From Megaleporinus macrocephalus (Eukaryota; Chordata; Actinopteri; Characiformes; Anostomidae), in assembly GCA_021613375.1 (NCBI GenBank), contig CM038715.1:518501-582500 (forward strand): a stretch of DNA of 64,000 nt, read 5' to 3'. Positions within the stretch are counted from its first letter, which is position 1. Each line of letters begins with the position of its first letter. The notes below the pieces were generated by a model, which was not told the DNA's origin, did no database searches, and worked only from the letters and a program-made list of their open reading frames with translations. This document shows positions 14,001 through 22,575 of this stretch, one piece after another. The translations under genes were made by a program, and so were the position numbers.

Positions 14001-17000
14001 CTGCTGATGCTTCAGATACTAAACTAACCTAGAATGTTGTTCTCCCTCTTATACTCACTTATTAGTAGAATGTTTTTCAGCTGTGCATCACAATTGATCA
14101 AGAGTGTCCTAACAACCAATTAGTCCAATAACTTCCTTAACTTGGATTGGCGGCCGTACCAGGAGATTTAGACAGAGGACTGAGAATTGCTGATAATAGG
14201 ACTATATGTAAAATAAGCCTCTATACTAAAATAGACTTTAATAAAAAACATTTTTATTCTTTAAAACTCATCTGATACACTTACATTAATTAAGAAATGG
14301 ACAATATTGTTTGTGAATTACATGAAAATTGCAAAAAATGAAATTCTAAAGTGATCCTAAACAGCTCACCCCTGAGATGGTCATGGGAAGAGCTTGATTT
14401 TGTGTCTGGTGGACCATTGTTGTGTAGATTTGGCCACATGTTTAGGGTCATTATCTTTCTGAAAGACGTTTACGTTTATGCTTGTAAGTGAGAAAATGCC
14501 TCCCATATAGCTTGTTGGTATATAGATAGTGCCTGATGGTTGTTATGGAGACTTTGTGACCCCAAGATGCTACTTTTTGATGCAATTCTCTAACAGTGAG
14601 CTTTGGAGACCTTTTTACTTCTCTTACCGTCCTCCTCACATAGTGGAAAGATAAACTTGATTTCTATGACTGGAGATGTGGGCAGGTGTAGGTGTGTGTC
14701 TGGTTTTCTTGTAGCCGTTGCCTGACTTATGAAGGTCAACAGACATCTGCCTTATTGAATGGTGTGTTCTCTCGTCTTTCCCATGTTGAAGAGTGGATAA
14801 GAGAAATAGGCTTCTGTGTCACATCACATTTATATCCCAGGAAACAGGATATATAACAATATAAACAACAATGACAAAATGCTTATTTATTTTCCAGGAA
14901 TTGTTTGGGGTGCTAATAATTGTGGAACAGATGATTTTATAAAAGATTCTTAGTCAAGGATTTTTTTATTCACTTAAGTTAAAGGTAACGCTATTCTACA
15001 ATTTTCTGTGTGAGATTATGCTTCTGCAATAAAAACTGAATTTATTTTAAGGCTTTTAACTCTTAATCTTAAGGGGTGCCAATAATTGTGGAAGGCGCTG
15101 TACCTGTTCAGCCTACAGCTGTTTAGCTTTGCCCATTTGTGTTGAAATTATAAAAAGTACATAAAACCACACTAATGTTGTAAGTGGGCCTTAGAAGAAA
15201 AAGGAAAAATAGCAGAAGAATTTAGGATGTGGACTATTTAAAGCTAGTTCATATGCAGTTGCAAAAACTTTAAATATCCCCAGTCAAATGTTGTGTTATT
15301 ATTTTTTTAAGTAAAAGTAGCAAATTCTCAATACAAACTTAAAGATTACATTTTTTGTATATTACAGTTCAAAATTTCTACTTGTTTACATTGTTTAACA
15401 TATTAGAAAAAGTAAAACACAAAACAATGGCAACAATTTAAGGCAAATGTGCTCAAATATGTTAAATTTAACAAATAAACACTGATTAGAATGAGAATTA
15501 GAATGAGCAGGACATGTTATTTTAATAAAATATATAAAAGCAGCAAATTTGACTGGGGTGTTTAAACTTTTGCGTACAAATACTAATGTTTTTCACTTTA
15601 AGGTTATAAGAATAATATCAATTTATGCATTTTTGTTTGTATACATTTTCCTTGTTTAAACTCGTTTTATCAATTCAAACTTAAGTGTTGAAGCAAACAT
15701 GTTTTCACTGGTCAGCGTACAATGTTCCATGTTCCATGTTCTCCAGCAACTGTTTCACCTACATTTCCCTTTTAAATCAATAAGTACTGTTTCTGATCGT
15801 TTTGAAAATCCAAACAATATTTTACTAAATAAACAACAGTTAGATTTTTTAAATATTAGCATTTATTCATATTTTATTAATATTAGCATTTTTATTCATG
15901 TCCATATTTTAATGTCAGGATCTTACAGCTATTGGTGTAACGAAGCCAGGCCATCGCAAGAAAATCTCCATGGAGATCAGCAACTTGAACATCCCAGAGT
16001 GGCTACCAGATTACATTCCGGTACTGTTTTTAAGAAAGTTGTCTGTATTAGTAAGTTTTACATGTGTGTTGTTGCTGTTCAAAGAAAAAATGTATCTCCA
16101 AAAAACTTATTTACTTTAAAATAAACCTTCTTTACTTTTAATATAAGTTAGGAGCTTTTATTCCAAATGTTTCTGGAGCGTTTCTATTGGTCCATTCATA
16201 ATTAAAACTTTCCCAGGATACGAAGAAGAACTGTGATATAGAAAAATAGAATTGCATGTTTTTCTTTGGACAGTGACGTTATTATACAAGTTATTATACA
16301 AGTTAAAGTAAGCGAAGAGCTTGTGCATGAATAACATTGCAGTACTCGTTTCTGATGGACTTTTCCAGTCTGACATTGGCGAATGGCTTGGAACTATCGG
16401 ACTTTCTCAGTATCAGAAGAAGCTAGCAGAGAACGGCTATGACTCTGTTAGCATCGTCCGAGACATTACATGGGAAGATCTACAAGAAATCGGCATCAAC
16501 AAGCTGGGTACATACAGAGCTGTAAAACTGTGTTTCCTTATGTTTCTGCCACATTAAATGTATTAATATATCAACATGTATTAGATGTTTATACCCCACT
16601 AATTAGCATTTAATTAGCGTAATTAGCATGCAAACTACATGCCTAAATCACCCTACACTTGCCTCAAACCATGCAGACTTGCTAATATGGTTTCTAGGGT
16701 TTCTAGTACTGTTTGGTGTATTAATATATCTAAACAAATGAGAGTTTTGTATAGCCAGAGACAGCAGTGGTGGCTTTTTTGGTAGTTTTGTCCATTATTC
16801 AATATACAGTGTCACATACAGTCTTTATTTCACATGTAATGATGTAGTGTATAATAATACTTATTTATTATCAACTAAAACAGTTCATTAAGACACGGTG
16901 CTGGAAGATTAGGAACTGAATGAAAACCAGTGTATTCAAATCTTTCATGGAAACCAATTCAATTGCAGGGAATATTGAAACAGCAATATATAAAGTTGAT

Positions 17001-20000
17001 ACTGGAGTCACATAGAGATATATAATTGATGGAGACAGTCTATATAAAGCTTCATATAGTCGATATATATAAGGCTGTATTGTTTGTAGTTTAATTAATC
17101 TGTATTACACAATTACATTTCTTTAGAAGGACAATGCAGTCTGGTGTCTTCACATGAAATTTAAACCAATCTGCGTTATATAACTAGGGCTCTGTAGAAG
17201 GCATTATATTAAATTAAATATAAGAAAAAACACAACGTTTATACCAAAAATGCTGCTAAACTATTAAATAATATCAGCTTTAAGTTCATTGTGTACTCTA
17301 CATTGAATCACATGACTTTATTGTCCGACAGGGCACCAGAAAAAGATGATGCTTGCGGTAAAGAAGCTGTGTGATGTGCAGAAGGCTCGAAGGAACCAGG
17401 CAGCGGGGCAGGGGGTGCTGCAAAGGAAAGCCCCTCCCACCCTGGAGCTGGTGGCTATCGAGCAACCCGACAGCAACGATGGCCCCTCCTCTCCTTTGTC
17501 TCCCAAGATGCTCACCTTCCAGGACAGTGAGCTGAGTGCTGAACTTCAGAGCGCCATGACCCAGAGTGGCTACGGAGGCTGCCAGGAGGACCTTGGCGCT
17601 GCAGTGAGTGGGACAGCTGTGTCTGTCAGCCAGGAAAGCACACGCTCATGGGGCTCGGGTCGGTCTCAGGAGCGCCCACTGGCGTCCGTTACCCCTCACA
17701 GCCGCTCGGATGAGAGTCTGAGCCCAGATCGCAGCCCCTGCAAGGACCGCTATGTCGTTTCCGAATGTCAAGTGATACCTACAAAGATGCTACCAGCACT
17801 GCCTCTACAGCAGCATCATCATCCTACACCTGCCAGCCCTACGTCAACACGGACGCCACCCATAACCCCAAGTAGGGCTTCCCGCTTTGTTTACCCTGCT
17901 GTCCAGTCCAAGCCCAGGCCTGGAGCTTCCACAACACCTCAACTTATCGCTCCCCATGGTTCCCCCATTACAAGGGGCTTCAACTACCTTCAACCCCAGA
18001 ATATCAGCACAAACCAGCCCCGCACTACCTCCACCAGACCTGCGCAGACCAGTGGAGAAACCCACCGGCCAAAAAAACGCTCACAGAGTTTGTCTCGTTA
18101 CGCCCTGTCTGACGGGGAGGCTGAGGACGAAGAGACACCGGCACCATCAGCTAACCTAGCATCGTATGCCACGCTCACGCGCAAGCCTGGCCGCAGCCAT
18201 CCGCCTGCTGTTGCCAACGAGCGTAACGTGGGCCGAAGCCATTCATTCGCCATACGCGCCAGAAGGAAGGGGCCGCCTCCGCCCCCTCCGAAGCGCATGA
18301 GCTCTGCCCCAAGCACAGTAAACGACTGCGGGGTGGATACCGAGAGCGCTGGAAGTGTACGAAGCATTGCAGCCAGGTTAGAGGGCAGTGGAGGAAGCCC
18401 CACTAAAACCCACAGCAGCCCCATCTATAAACCTGCTTCAAACACCACCCCGACTAGGGCCGTGAGCAGCAGAAGGAGGACCACCAGTGAGCCCTCTTCA
18501 AACGAGCCTGACCAAGAAGTCCACTGTGGGGGAAAATCTGGAGAACAGGACAAGAGGCTTCAGGCAAAACAAGAGCATTCAGTTTCTGTGTCCCCTCAAG
18601 GGACTTTGCGTGAGAGCATTCCATTTGCCGAGGAGGGAAAAGTGACCATAAAGCAGAGACCAAAAATAGCGCTGGATAAGTCGGACGCTGAAGTCAGTTC
18701 TGAATCCCACAAACCCACACAGCCATCCAAATCCTCCTTAGGGTTGCCCGAGTTCAATCTGACGGAGTCAGACACGGTGAAGAGGAGGCATAAACCCAGA
18801 GAGAAGGAGCTGCACCCTGCCAGTCAGAACATACAGACGGCCCCAGAGGTGGAGAAAATCTCACCCTGTCTTCAGAACGGTGGACCACCCAGAAATCTCC
18901 TCAAACAGAATGTCTACCCTAAACCGATTTCTACTCAGAAGCCCCCCACCCCCTGTAAACCAACCCGTCATTCAGCCGCAGCCCCTTTAGGTAATACAGG
19001 TTCTGCTCCAGTACCCTTAGCTGTCTTTCTGTGCATTTACTGAACTGATGCTCTATACTAGGGGTGTTTAATTAGAGTTCAGTAAGGTCCAGTTAGAGGA
19101 GATCTCCTCAGACCAAGGTCCGGACCATCATCATTTCTAACGTGTGTTCTGATTCAGTGGTGTATCCTGTTTACTGAAGTAGTCTAGTATCAGCATCTTA
19201 TACCATCAGCTACTGAAACACCAACAAATCACAGTATATTTCAGTATATTTACTGTTTAAATGCTGAACTGAATTAATTATTTATAAGCTTCTAATAAAT
19301 GTAAAAAAATGTTTTAAAAAACAGAAAAAAGAGCATCTAAAAGTGTTTATTTATAGAGAAAGTAAATAAACGTGCGTCTTCTTTGATTGACATGTTGGTT
19401 GTACAGAGCGGTGTTCTCCAGAACTAGACGAGCAGGTCCATTCCAGAACCGTTCCTGTTAAACACTCAGTTTTCTCTGTTCACTTTTCTGTTTTTACGTT
19501 ATTCTTTCTAACTCGCTTTAGTCTCCGACTGCTGCTCCTCGCTTCGTACCTCGCCTGTGTGCGTGCCGCACGCCCCAATGTGCACAGATCTGATTGGCTG
19601 AGGAGCCTTCGGTGATCTTACAGCGCACGCGATTGGTCTCTGAGTTCACTGCGCCGTAAAACCCATATACCGTAAAGATAAGAAATACTCCGCCCCTTAA
19701 AATAAACACAGTCTAAATTAAATAATTCTCAATAGTTTATCGGTTTGGGTCCGCATTGGACAACCTATACATTTGACCTATACATTTTCCAAGTCAAGTC
19801 AATGTCTGTAGTTTAATATTAAATATATATATAATAATATAATATTGTCTGTTATTAATAGATGGATCGCCCCCCGGGATGCCGATCAGAATGGGGCAGA
19901 ACACTGCCGCCTTTACTCTTTCCTCTCCATCTGGCTCCGTGGCAATCTGTCCTCCTATCCGTGGACCTCTTGACCAGAGGAGCAGAGGGCAGCCCCAAGA

Positions 20001-20772
20001 TCCAGGACAGGGCCCAGACGAGCTGGTCCACAAACGCCTAGAACAGACCAGTACCTCTCTGGAGGCAGCATTGAAGGTTGTGGAGAAGAAGTTAGCTCAA
20101 GAGGATCAGACTGACAGGTAAAACCCATAAAAACACCCATAAAATGGCAATAATGTTATAGCTCCTCTCTATAACAGCGCTGCTGACAATATATAATTCT
20201 TGGTTATTAGTAGCATTCATTTCATTCATAAGAGAAGGGAAATAAATCAAGCTTATGTGCGTTGAACGAGGCTGGTTTAGATGGAGAAGATTAGATTGTG
20301 GTACAGATGGTGATATTAAAGGCAAGAACGATGTATAAATATCGTGGACCCATGGGAAGAGACAGATGGTATAATAATGATGAGCCCTTTCTGTTTTAAA
20401 GCAAACTGCTCTCATGTCTTTTCAATGCAAGCACATGTTCAACAACATCCATTCTCTCATCCTAGCTGTTTTAATATTACTCTCATATTTATTTAGTCAC
20501 ACAGAAGTCACAGTGACCCTTTAAAATATACAGATACCATCTTATAATTATGTGTTTACAGTAAAAACTGCTCTACCTGTTAAGCAAGGACACCACTGAG
20601 TGCTTCCACACATGCCTATAGACATATGGACGATTACATTGACCTTGTTCGTTGCTCTCTTCTTTGTTGTCGCAGTGGCATTTACACAGTGAAGTCAGCT
20701 GGCAACATTCTGGATGACATCGGGAACATGTTTGATGATCTTGCTGACCAGCTGGATGCCATGTTGGACTGA
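1901..20772 (+). CDS. caskin2: Caskin2-like scaffold protein, 3' half of gene (11 exons)
   Basis: Joined exons: 1901-2071, 5687-5776, 6136-6269, 8455-8527, 12420-12520, 13215-13325, 15919-16020, 16369-16507, 17332-18990, 19862-20117, 20676-20772. Every junction is AG/GT and every phase matches, giving 2,933 coding bases (976 residues plus stop after the first split codon). Caskins are multidomain scaffolds: N-terminal ankyrin repeats and an SH3 domain (outside this window, upstream), two adjacent SAM domains, a proline-rich region and a short C-terminal conserved segment. Seen here are the SAM pair (exons 6-9), the GPPPPPPKR proline run, and the terminal [18 protein letters not shown]. Phrases such as [26 protein letters not shown] and [12 protein letters not shown] fit CASKIN2 better than CASKIN1 from what I know of both, although [11 protein letters not shown] resembles CASKIN1. 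The gene is tail-to-tail with an NME gene. Caskin identity is secure; the choice of paralogue is an inference. Confidence 0.93.
2215..3496 (-). mobile_element. 5'-truncated L2 LINE, 3' end only
   Basis: Read on the minus strand this matches the last part of the full L2 copy at 38,616-42,022. It begins in the codons corresponding to about 41,550, passes the stop, then the 3' UTR and ends in the 'cttgaatcttgaat' tail (plus-strand 2216-2235). Homology stops at about 3496 with 'gtcctggact'. The 3' UTR contains a large tandem expansion (see 2512-3365). No clear target duplication was found. Confidence 0.85.
2512..3365 (-). repeat. 37-bp minisatellite inside the L2 3' UTR
   Basis: About 23 head-to-tail units of 37 bp, each containing two related parts on the plus strand: 'gtaaacagtattgtat' and 'gtaaacagcagtacagtgaat', with a/g variants at a few sites. 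The matching part of the complete L2 copy (41,680-41,745) contains only two diverged half-units, so the array grew from the LINE's own 3' UTR. Because 37 is not a multiple of three, a stop-free unit gives long open frames; the 243-codon minus-strand frame is such an artefact. Confidence 0.93.
3677..4539 (+). mobile_element. Non-autonomous hAT element, copy A
   Basis: Ends are 'tagagatggaagg' and 'cggtctatctcta', inverted repeats of each other. It is flanked by 8-bp duplications ttattaag (3669-3676) and ttactaag (4540-4547), one mismatch. Internal sub-terminal 'gatcggc/gccgatc' motifs are typical of this fish family. It interrupts the intronic module shared with 1083-1310, so it is younger than that duplication. 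No transposase frame is present. Confidence 0.88.
4540..5640 (+). repeat. Second copies of the intronic module
   Basis: Block Y (4548-4735, continuing from 3632-3676 across the hAT insertion), block Z (5175-5300) and block X (5300-5640) repeat the sequences at 610-1460 in the same orientation. The stretch 4740-5170 between them is AT-rich and unrecognised. Block X ends 47 bp before the next caskin2 exon. Confidence 0.7.
5687..5776 (+). CDS. caskin2: caskin2 exon: EDIWVLR linker
   Basis: The acceptor 'tttgctag' and donor 'accg|gtaaga' give a 90-bp exon with one extra base at each side. It encodes SPPDSPS...[15 protein letters not shown], a segment that I recognise in caskin proteins ('PEEIWVLRKP' in CASKIN1). 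It lies between the SH3 and SAM regions. Confidence 0.93.
6136..6269 (+). CDS. caskin2: caskin2 exon: GDRNSVGS Ser/Gly linker
   Basis: A long pyrimidine tract (about 6080-6134, CT-rich) precedes the acceptor 'ctcag'. The exon encodes [14 protein letters not shown] followed by SAGSGQS, a strongly conserved phrase in CASKIN2, and ends on a codon boundary before 'gtgggc'. The Ser-rich composition suggests a flexible linker. Confidence 0.95.
6270..8454 (+). other. caskin2 intron
   Basis: No exon is seen apart from the short L2 derivative at 7230-7520. The rest is AT-rich, non-tandem sequence that I do not recognise. Confidence 0.6.
7230..7520 (+). mobile_element. Short internally deleted L2 derivative with target duplication
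   Basis: The first ~70 bp ('atggcgtccacagtggcag' onward) match the coding 5' part of the full L2 at 38,643. The sequence then jumps to the L2 3' UTR and ends in the same 'cttgaatcttga' tail. It is flanked by attcaca at 7223-7229 and 7521-7527, so the short form itself probably inserted by retrotransposition in trans, like a SINE. It has no coding capacity. Confidence 0.85.
8455..8527 (+). CDS. caskin2: caskin2 exon: linker before SAM1
   Basis: The acceptor 'gtgtgcag' and donor 'gcag|gtcagt' give a 73-bp exon. It encodes [24 protein letters not shown] and one extra base. The region is poorly conserved; phase and splice sites support it. It may be alternatively used, as short linker exons often are (inference). 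Confidence 0.8.
8880..8985 (+). repeat. Purine-rich (GA) tract
   Basis: Almost unbroken purines, including 'gagagagagagaaagagag' and an eight-G run. This is simple sequence with no gene. Confidence 0.8.
9100..9492 (+). mobile_element. 3' tail of a non-LTR retrotransposon
   Basis: The phrase 'gaatttcccccactgtagg', then 'actaataaaggtttatctta', followed by a run of TCTTA-like repeats, is the characteristic 3' end of a fish LINE family. The upstream extent is uncertain and no reverse transcriptase frame is visible. Confidence 0.6.
9493..10440. other. caskin2 intron, nothing recognised
   Basis: Unremarkable sequence without tandem repeats, inverted ends or convincing exons. Confidence 0.5.
10450..11900 (-). 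mobile_element. Decayed non-LTR retroelement, split by a hAT element
   Basis: Left part 10,450-10,692 starts with 'cagttttatttattaagcac', the usual start of a fish retroelement tail repeat. After the hAT insertion it resumes at 11,479. On the minus strand 11,480-11,692 encodes [16 protein letters not shown] and SPHWLPV, the C-terminal end of a LINE reverse transcriptase. No intact protein remains. Confidence 0.75.
10693..11470 (+). mobile_element. Non-autonomous hAT element, CAGGGGTG family
   Basis: Ends are caggggtg and the inverse (a)cccctg. Flanking 8-mers are gtttaggg (10,685-10,692) and ctttaggg (11,471-11,478), 7 of 8 matching. Two relatives lie at 19,059 and 32,402. It is inserted within the older retroelement described at 10,450-11,900. 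Confidence 0.88.
12420..12520 (+). CDS. caskin2: caskin2 exon: segment just before SAM1
   Basis: The acceptor 'ttcctccag' and donor 'agg|gtgtgtg' give 101 bp. It encodes an Ala/Ser/Arg stretch ending [13 protein letters not shown]; the RPEQLLEG phrase is conserved in CASKIN2 directly before SAM1. It starts by finishing a split Gly codon and ends in frame. The GTGTGT donor lies in a short GT run. Confidence 0.93.
12612..13150 (+). mobile_element. Non-autonomous hAT element, copy B
   Basis: Starts 'agagatggaaggatcgatcgg' less one base, ends 'gggtccatctcta', with the same interior as copy A but lacking about 300 bp. The left flank is a TA run, so the duplication (atatatat versus atatgtat) is ambiguous. 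It sits between two caskin2 exons, 65 bp before the SAM1 exon. Confidence 0.82.
13215..13325 (+). CDS. caskin2: caskin2 exon: first part of SAM domain 1
   Basis: The acceptor 'cccctcag' and donor 'gag|gtagag' give 37 codons exactly. The peptide contains [10 protein letters not shown] and [14 protein letters not shown], helices 1-3 of the first SAM domain. SAM domains mediate self-association; in caskins the tandem pair is known to drive oligomerisation. Confidence 0.97.
13663..13903 (+). mobile_element. ~240-bp MITE with TGTCGCTGTCC-type ends
   Basis: Left end ttgtcgctgtccattgg; right end ataggacagcgacgatgg, the approximate inverse. The centre has 'ggaccaatagaaatgct' and 'acattgaaagtaaag'. 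Other copies or pieces are at 1438, 16,165, 28,090 and 50,084. No coding capacity. The superfamily is not assigned. Confidence 0.8.
14451..14639 (-). pseudogene. Tc1 transposase N-terminal fragment
   Basis: The 62-codon frame [20 protein letters not shown]...[10 protein letters not shown] is the second helix-turn-helix of a Tc1 transposase, which binds the element's ends. Neither the start nor the DDE catalytic domain is open, so it is a relic. Confidence 0.88.
15105..15918. other. caskin2 intron, nothing recognised
   Basis: AT-rich sequence without recognised elements. The open frame that continues into the next exon is in a different frame from the caskin2 reading frame. Confidence 0.5.
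15919..16020 (+). CDS. caskin2: caskin2 exon: end of SAM1 and SAM1-SAM2 linker
   Basis: The acceptor 'aatgtcag' and donor 'ccg|gtactg' give 34 codons. The peptide [16 protein letters not shown] is the highly conserved end of SAM1, and [10 protein letters not shown] is the linker to SAM2. Confidence 0.97.
16165..16200 (-). repeat. MITE fragment
   Basis: The sequence 'tttctattggtccattcata' is the reverse complement of the central part of the MITE seen at 13,663-13,903. Only a short piece is recognisable, between the two SAM exons. Confidence 0.5.
16369..16507 (+). CDS. caskin2: caskin2 exon: SAM domain 2
   Basis: The acceptor 'cttttccag' and donor 'ctgg|gtacat' give 46 codons plus one base. 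The peptide holds [17 protein letters not shown] and [16 protein letters not shown], a complete SAM core (WLGTIGL start, W..L.EIGI.KLGH end, completed in the next exon). Confidence 0.97.
16508..17331 (+). other. caskin2 intron
   Basis: AT-rich intron with no recognised element. A (TA/AT)-rich stretch near 17,030-17,070 has the inverted word 'tatataaagc/gtatattt' but nothing more. Confidence 0.5.
17332..18990 (+). CDS. caskin2: caskin2 large exon: end of SAM2 and proline-rich region
   Basis: A single 1,659-bp exon (acceptor 'gtccgacag', donor 'ttag|gtaata'). It begins with [13 protein letters not shown], the last SAM2 helix, then LRRKAP-like [28 protein letters not shown], a low-complexity S/T/P-rich stretch with QQHHHP, then [36 protein letters not shown] (a possible SH3 ligand), [22 protein letters not shown] and [12 protein letters not shown]. 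The order matches CASKIN2. It is GC-richer than its introns. The region is expected to be disordered and to carry partner motifs. The frame stays open 50 bases past the donor, but those residues (NTGSAPVPL...) lie in the intron. Confidence 0.96.
19059..19770 (+). mobile_element. hAT element, CAGGGGTG family, right end lost
   Basis: The left end 'taggggtgtttaattaga' and interior match the elements at 10,693 and 32,402 in the same order. The alignment stops at about 19,770, before the expected cccctg end, so the copy is truncated. It lies in the intron after the large caskin2 exon. Confidence 0.8.
19862..20117 (+). CDS. caskin2: caskin2 exon: C-terminal linker and helix
   Basis: The acceptor 'ttaatag' and donor 'acag|gtaaaa' give 256 bp that start by finishing an Asp codon. 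It encodes a Pro/Gly-rich stretch and then [20 protein letters not shown], a predicted amphipathic helix with a counterpart (RLEQTSSSLAAAL) in CASKIN2. Confidence 0.95.
20676..20772 (+). CDS. caskin2: caskin2 last exon with conserved C-terminus
   Basis: The acceptor 'tgtcgcag' is followed by 32 codons including the stop. The end [20 protein letters not shown] then TGA (20,770-20,772) is the conserved caskin C-terminal segment and fixes the gene's end and strand. Confidence 0.97.
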
Positions 20773-21498
20773 CCCCATTCTGCCATTTCTCTACTCCTCC
20801 GGGTAGAATCTTCAGCTGGACGCCGAGGGCTTTGGGTGTCCTTCAGAAGCGTAGGATCTGTGTGAAACCTCCTCAGCCTCTGTGGCTCTCTCAGATTTAC
20901 TCTTCACTTATTGCTTCTGAGTGACGGCTTTAGTTCCAGATGGGCACTAAATCACCAAATTCAAGGAGCCGTGCAGTTATAGGCTGCAGTCTGGCCTGTG
21001 GGTGGAATAAAAAAAAAATAAAAAAAACCTGTGGGCTTGCAGCATGGCTCAGACGCGGAGCAGCGTCAGTGGAGAAATGATGCAGTGAGACGTGAGGCTC
21101 CCACCAAGGTCTAGCTTATCTGCTCTGTTGGCTCACTAGGACAGAAGTGTGTCCTTTATGCTCCTGCCAGTACTTTATAGCACTTACTTTTTGAACTTAA
21201 CCATGTCAGAGCTCTTTGAGGAGAATCACTTTCATTTCCTGTTGCACACAGACCGTGCCCCCTCTAGGCATGGGAATGTAAAAACCAAGCTAGTGTTTGA
21301 CCTCTCCTTCATTCAGACCTTACAGTACACTCGTAATACTGTCTGTACACATGCCAACTACTGCTCCTTGGTGTACACAAAGAAGACCAGGTCTGGTTAT
21401 ATGAGAGCACATGATACAGCTATTAATGTAGATACAATGTGGAGATTACCGAGGCAAACAAACTCTGTGGACCAAGGTTGTCAGACACTAATTGCAAG
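20773..21498 (+). other. caskin2: caskin2 3' UTR (start)
   Basis: Non-repetitive, moderately GC-rich sequence follows the stop codon. The first AATAAA is at 21,006-21,011, within an A-rich run. Whether the transcript ends there or runs further is not decidable here. Other candidates are AATAAA at 25,525 and 26,261. Confidence 0.55.
21006..21011 (+). terminator. Possible caskin2 poly(A) signal
   Basis: AATAAA lies 234 bp after the stop codon, but it is embedded in an A-rich run and might be fortuitous. Confidence 0.35.
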
Positions 21499-21650
21499 TA
21501 GAGATGGACCGATCAGCGTTTTTGAGGCCGATTCCGATTGCAGATCACCTTTTAGCGTGAATGGACAATAGCCGATGCCAATCGAGGGCGGGGCTATAGG
21601 CCACGGCAGGGCTACATGTTGTTATTAGCGCAAGCAAGTCATGAAACCCG

Positions 21651-22575
21651 AGGTGCGCACATAGTATGTCTGAATAATCAGTAGTAAATCAGTGGGTGAG
21701 TGTGGCTAGTATGTCTGAATACTCAGTAGTAAATCAGTAGGTGAGCGTGGCTAGTATGTCTGAATAATCAGTAGTAAATCAGTGGGTGAGCGTGGCTAGT
21801 ATGTCTGAATACTCAGTAGTAAATCAGTAGGTGAGCGTGGCTAGTATGTCTGAATAATCAGTAGTAAATCAGTAGGCGAGCGTGGCTAGTATGTCTGAAT
21901 ACTCAGTAGTAAATCAGTAGGTGAGCGTGGCTAGTATGTCTGAATACTCAGTAGTAAATCAGTAGGCGAGCGTGGCTAGTATGTCTGAATAATCAGTAGT
22001 AAATCAGTAGGCGAGCACGGCTAGTATGTCTGAATACTCAGTAGGTAGTGAGTAGTAGGTAAACAGTACCCGGATGACCTCCTGAATCAGCAGCCATTTT
22101 TATGTAGGCGAACACAGCACACTGTGTATCCCATGATCCACCTGGAGTCGTGGATGAATTCAAAGTGGAGTAAATAAACGGTGTAAAGCTGAACGTCGGC
22201 TGTGTGTACGTAGCTAAGGCTGGTGAACTGCTGCTACAGAAGTTAGCGCTACTGCTGAGATAAACAATGATTACATTCCTCCCGTTTCATCTTCTCTGAT
22301 CTACAGCTCCACACCGTCTGATACATAATCAGATAAAAACACAGATCAGAGTCACTAAACGTCTAAATCTGTCAGTAAACGAGCTTTTAATGAATAGCAG
22401 GACTTTTATGATGGTGGTCTGACGTCTTGCGTCACAGGACGCTGGTAATATGGTGGACGTAGTGCGTCTGAGATTGTGTAGCTACTAAAACTCTCCTACT
22501 GAAATTACCGCTTGAGCAGTACGTACTGACTCTAATCTAGTACCTACTGACTAGTAGACGATTTGGGACGCACCT
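21651..22575 (+). mobile_element. MITE nested in hAT copy C
   Basis: It begins aggtgcgcac and ends gggacgcacct, an imperfect inverse. Comparison with copy A shows that the host sequence is continuous without it ('catgaaac' to 'tctaaactgg'). Its left end holds a 45-bp array. The superfamily is not assigned. Confidence 0.8.
21663..22050 (+). repeat. 45-bp tandem repeat
   Basis: About 8.5 units of 45 bp, each with 'agtatgtctgaatactcag', 'tagtaaatcag' and 'gagcgtggct'. The units differ at a few positions (gtaggtgag, gtgggtgag, gtaggcgag). Confidence 0.92.

Larger units (their letters stand above)
13619..15104 (-). mobile_element. Decayed Tc1/mariner-like element
   Basis: The terminal inverted repeats are 'ccacaattattggcacccc' and its inverse near 15,073, with TA just outside both ends (Tc1-type target). 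The inside is a mosaic: a 240-bp MITE near the left end, a block shared with 56.2 kb and 60.9 kb, and a minus-strand transposase fragment at 14,451-14,639. It is not functional. Confidence 0.85.

Noticed and set aside
18990..19043. Extension of the large caskin2 frame past 18,990
   Set aside because: A good donor (ttag|gtaata) at 18,990 joins in phase with the next exon, whose protein matches caskin; the extension is intron.
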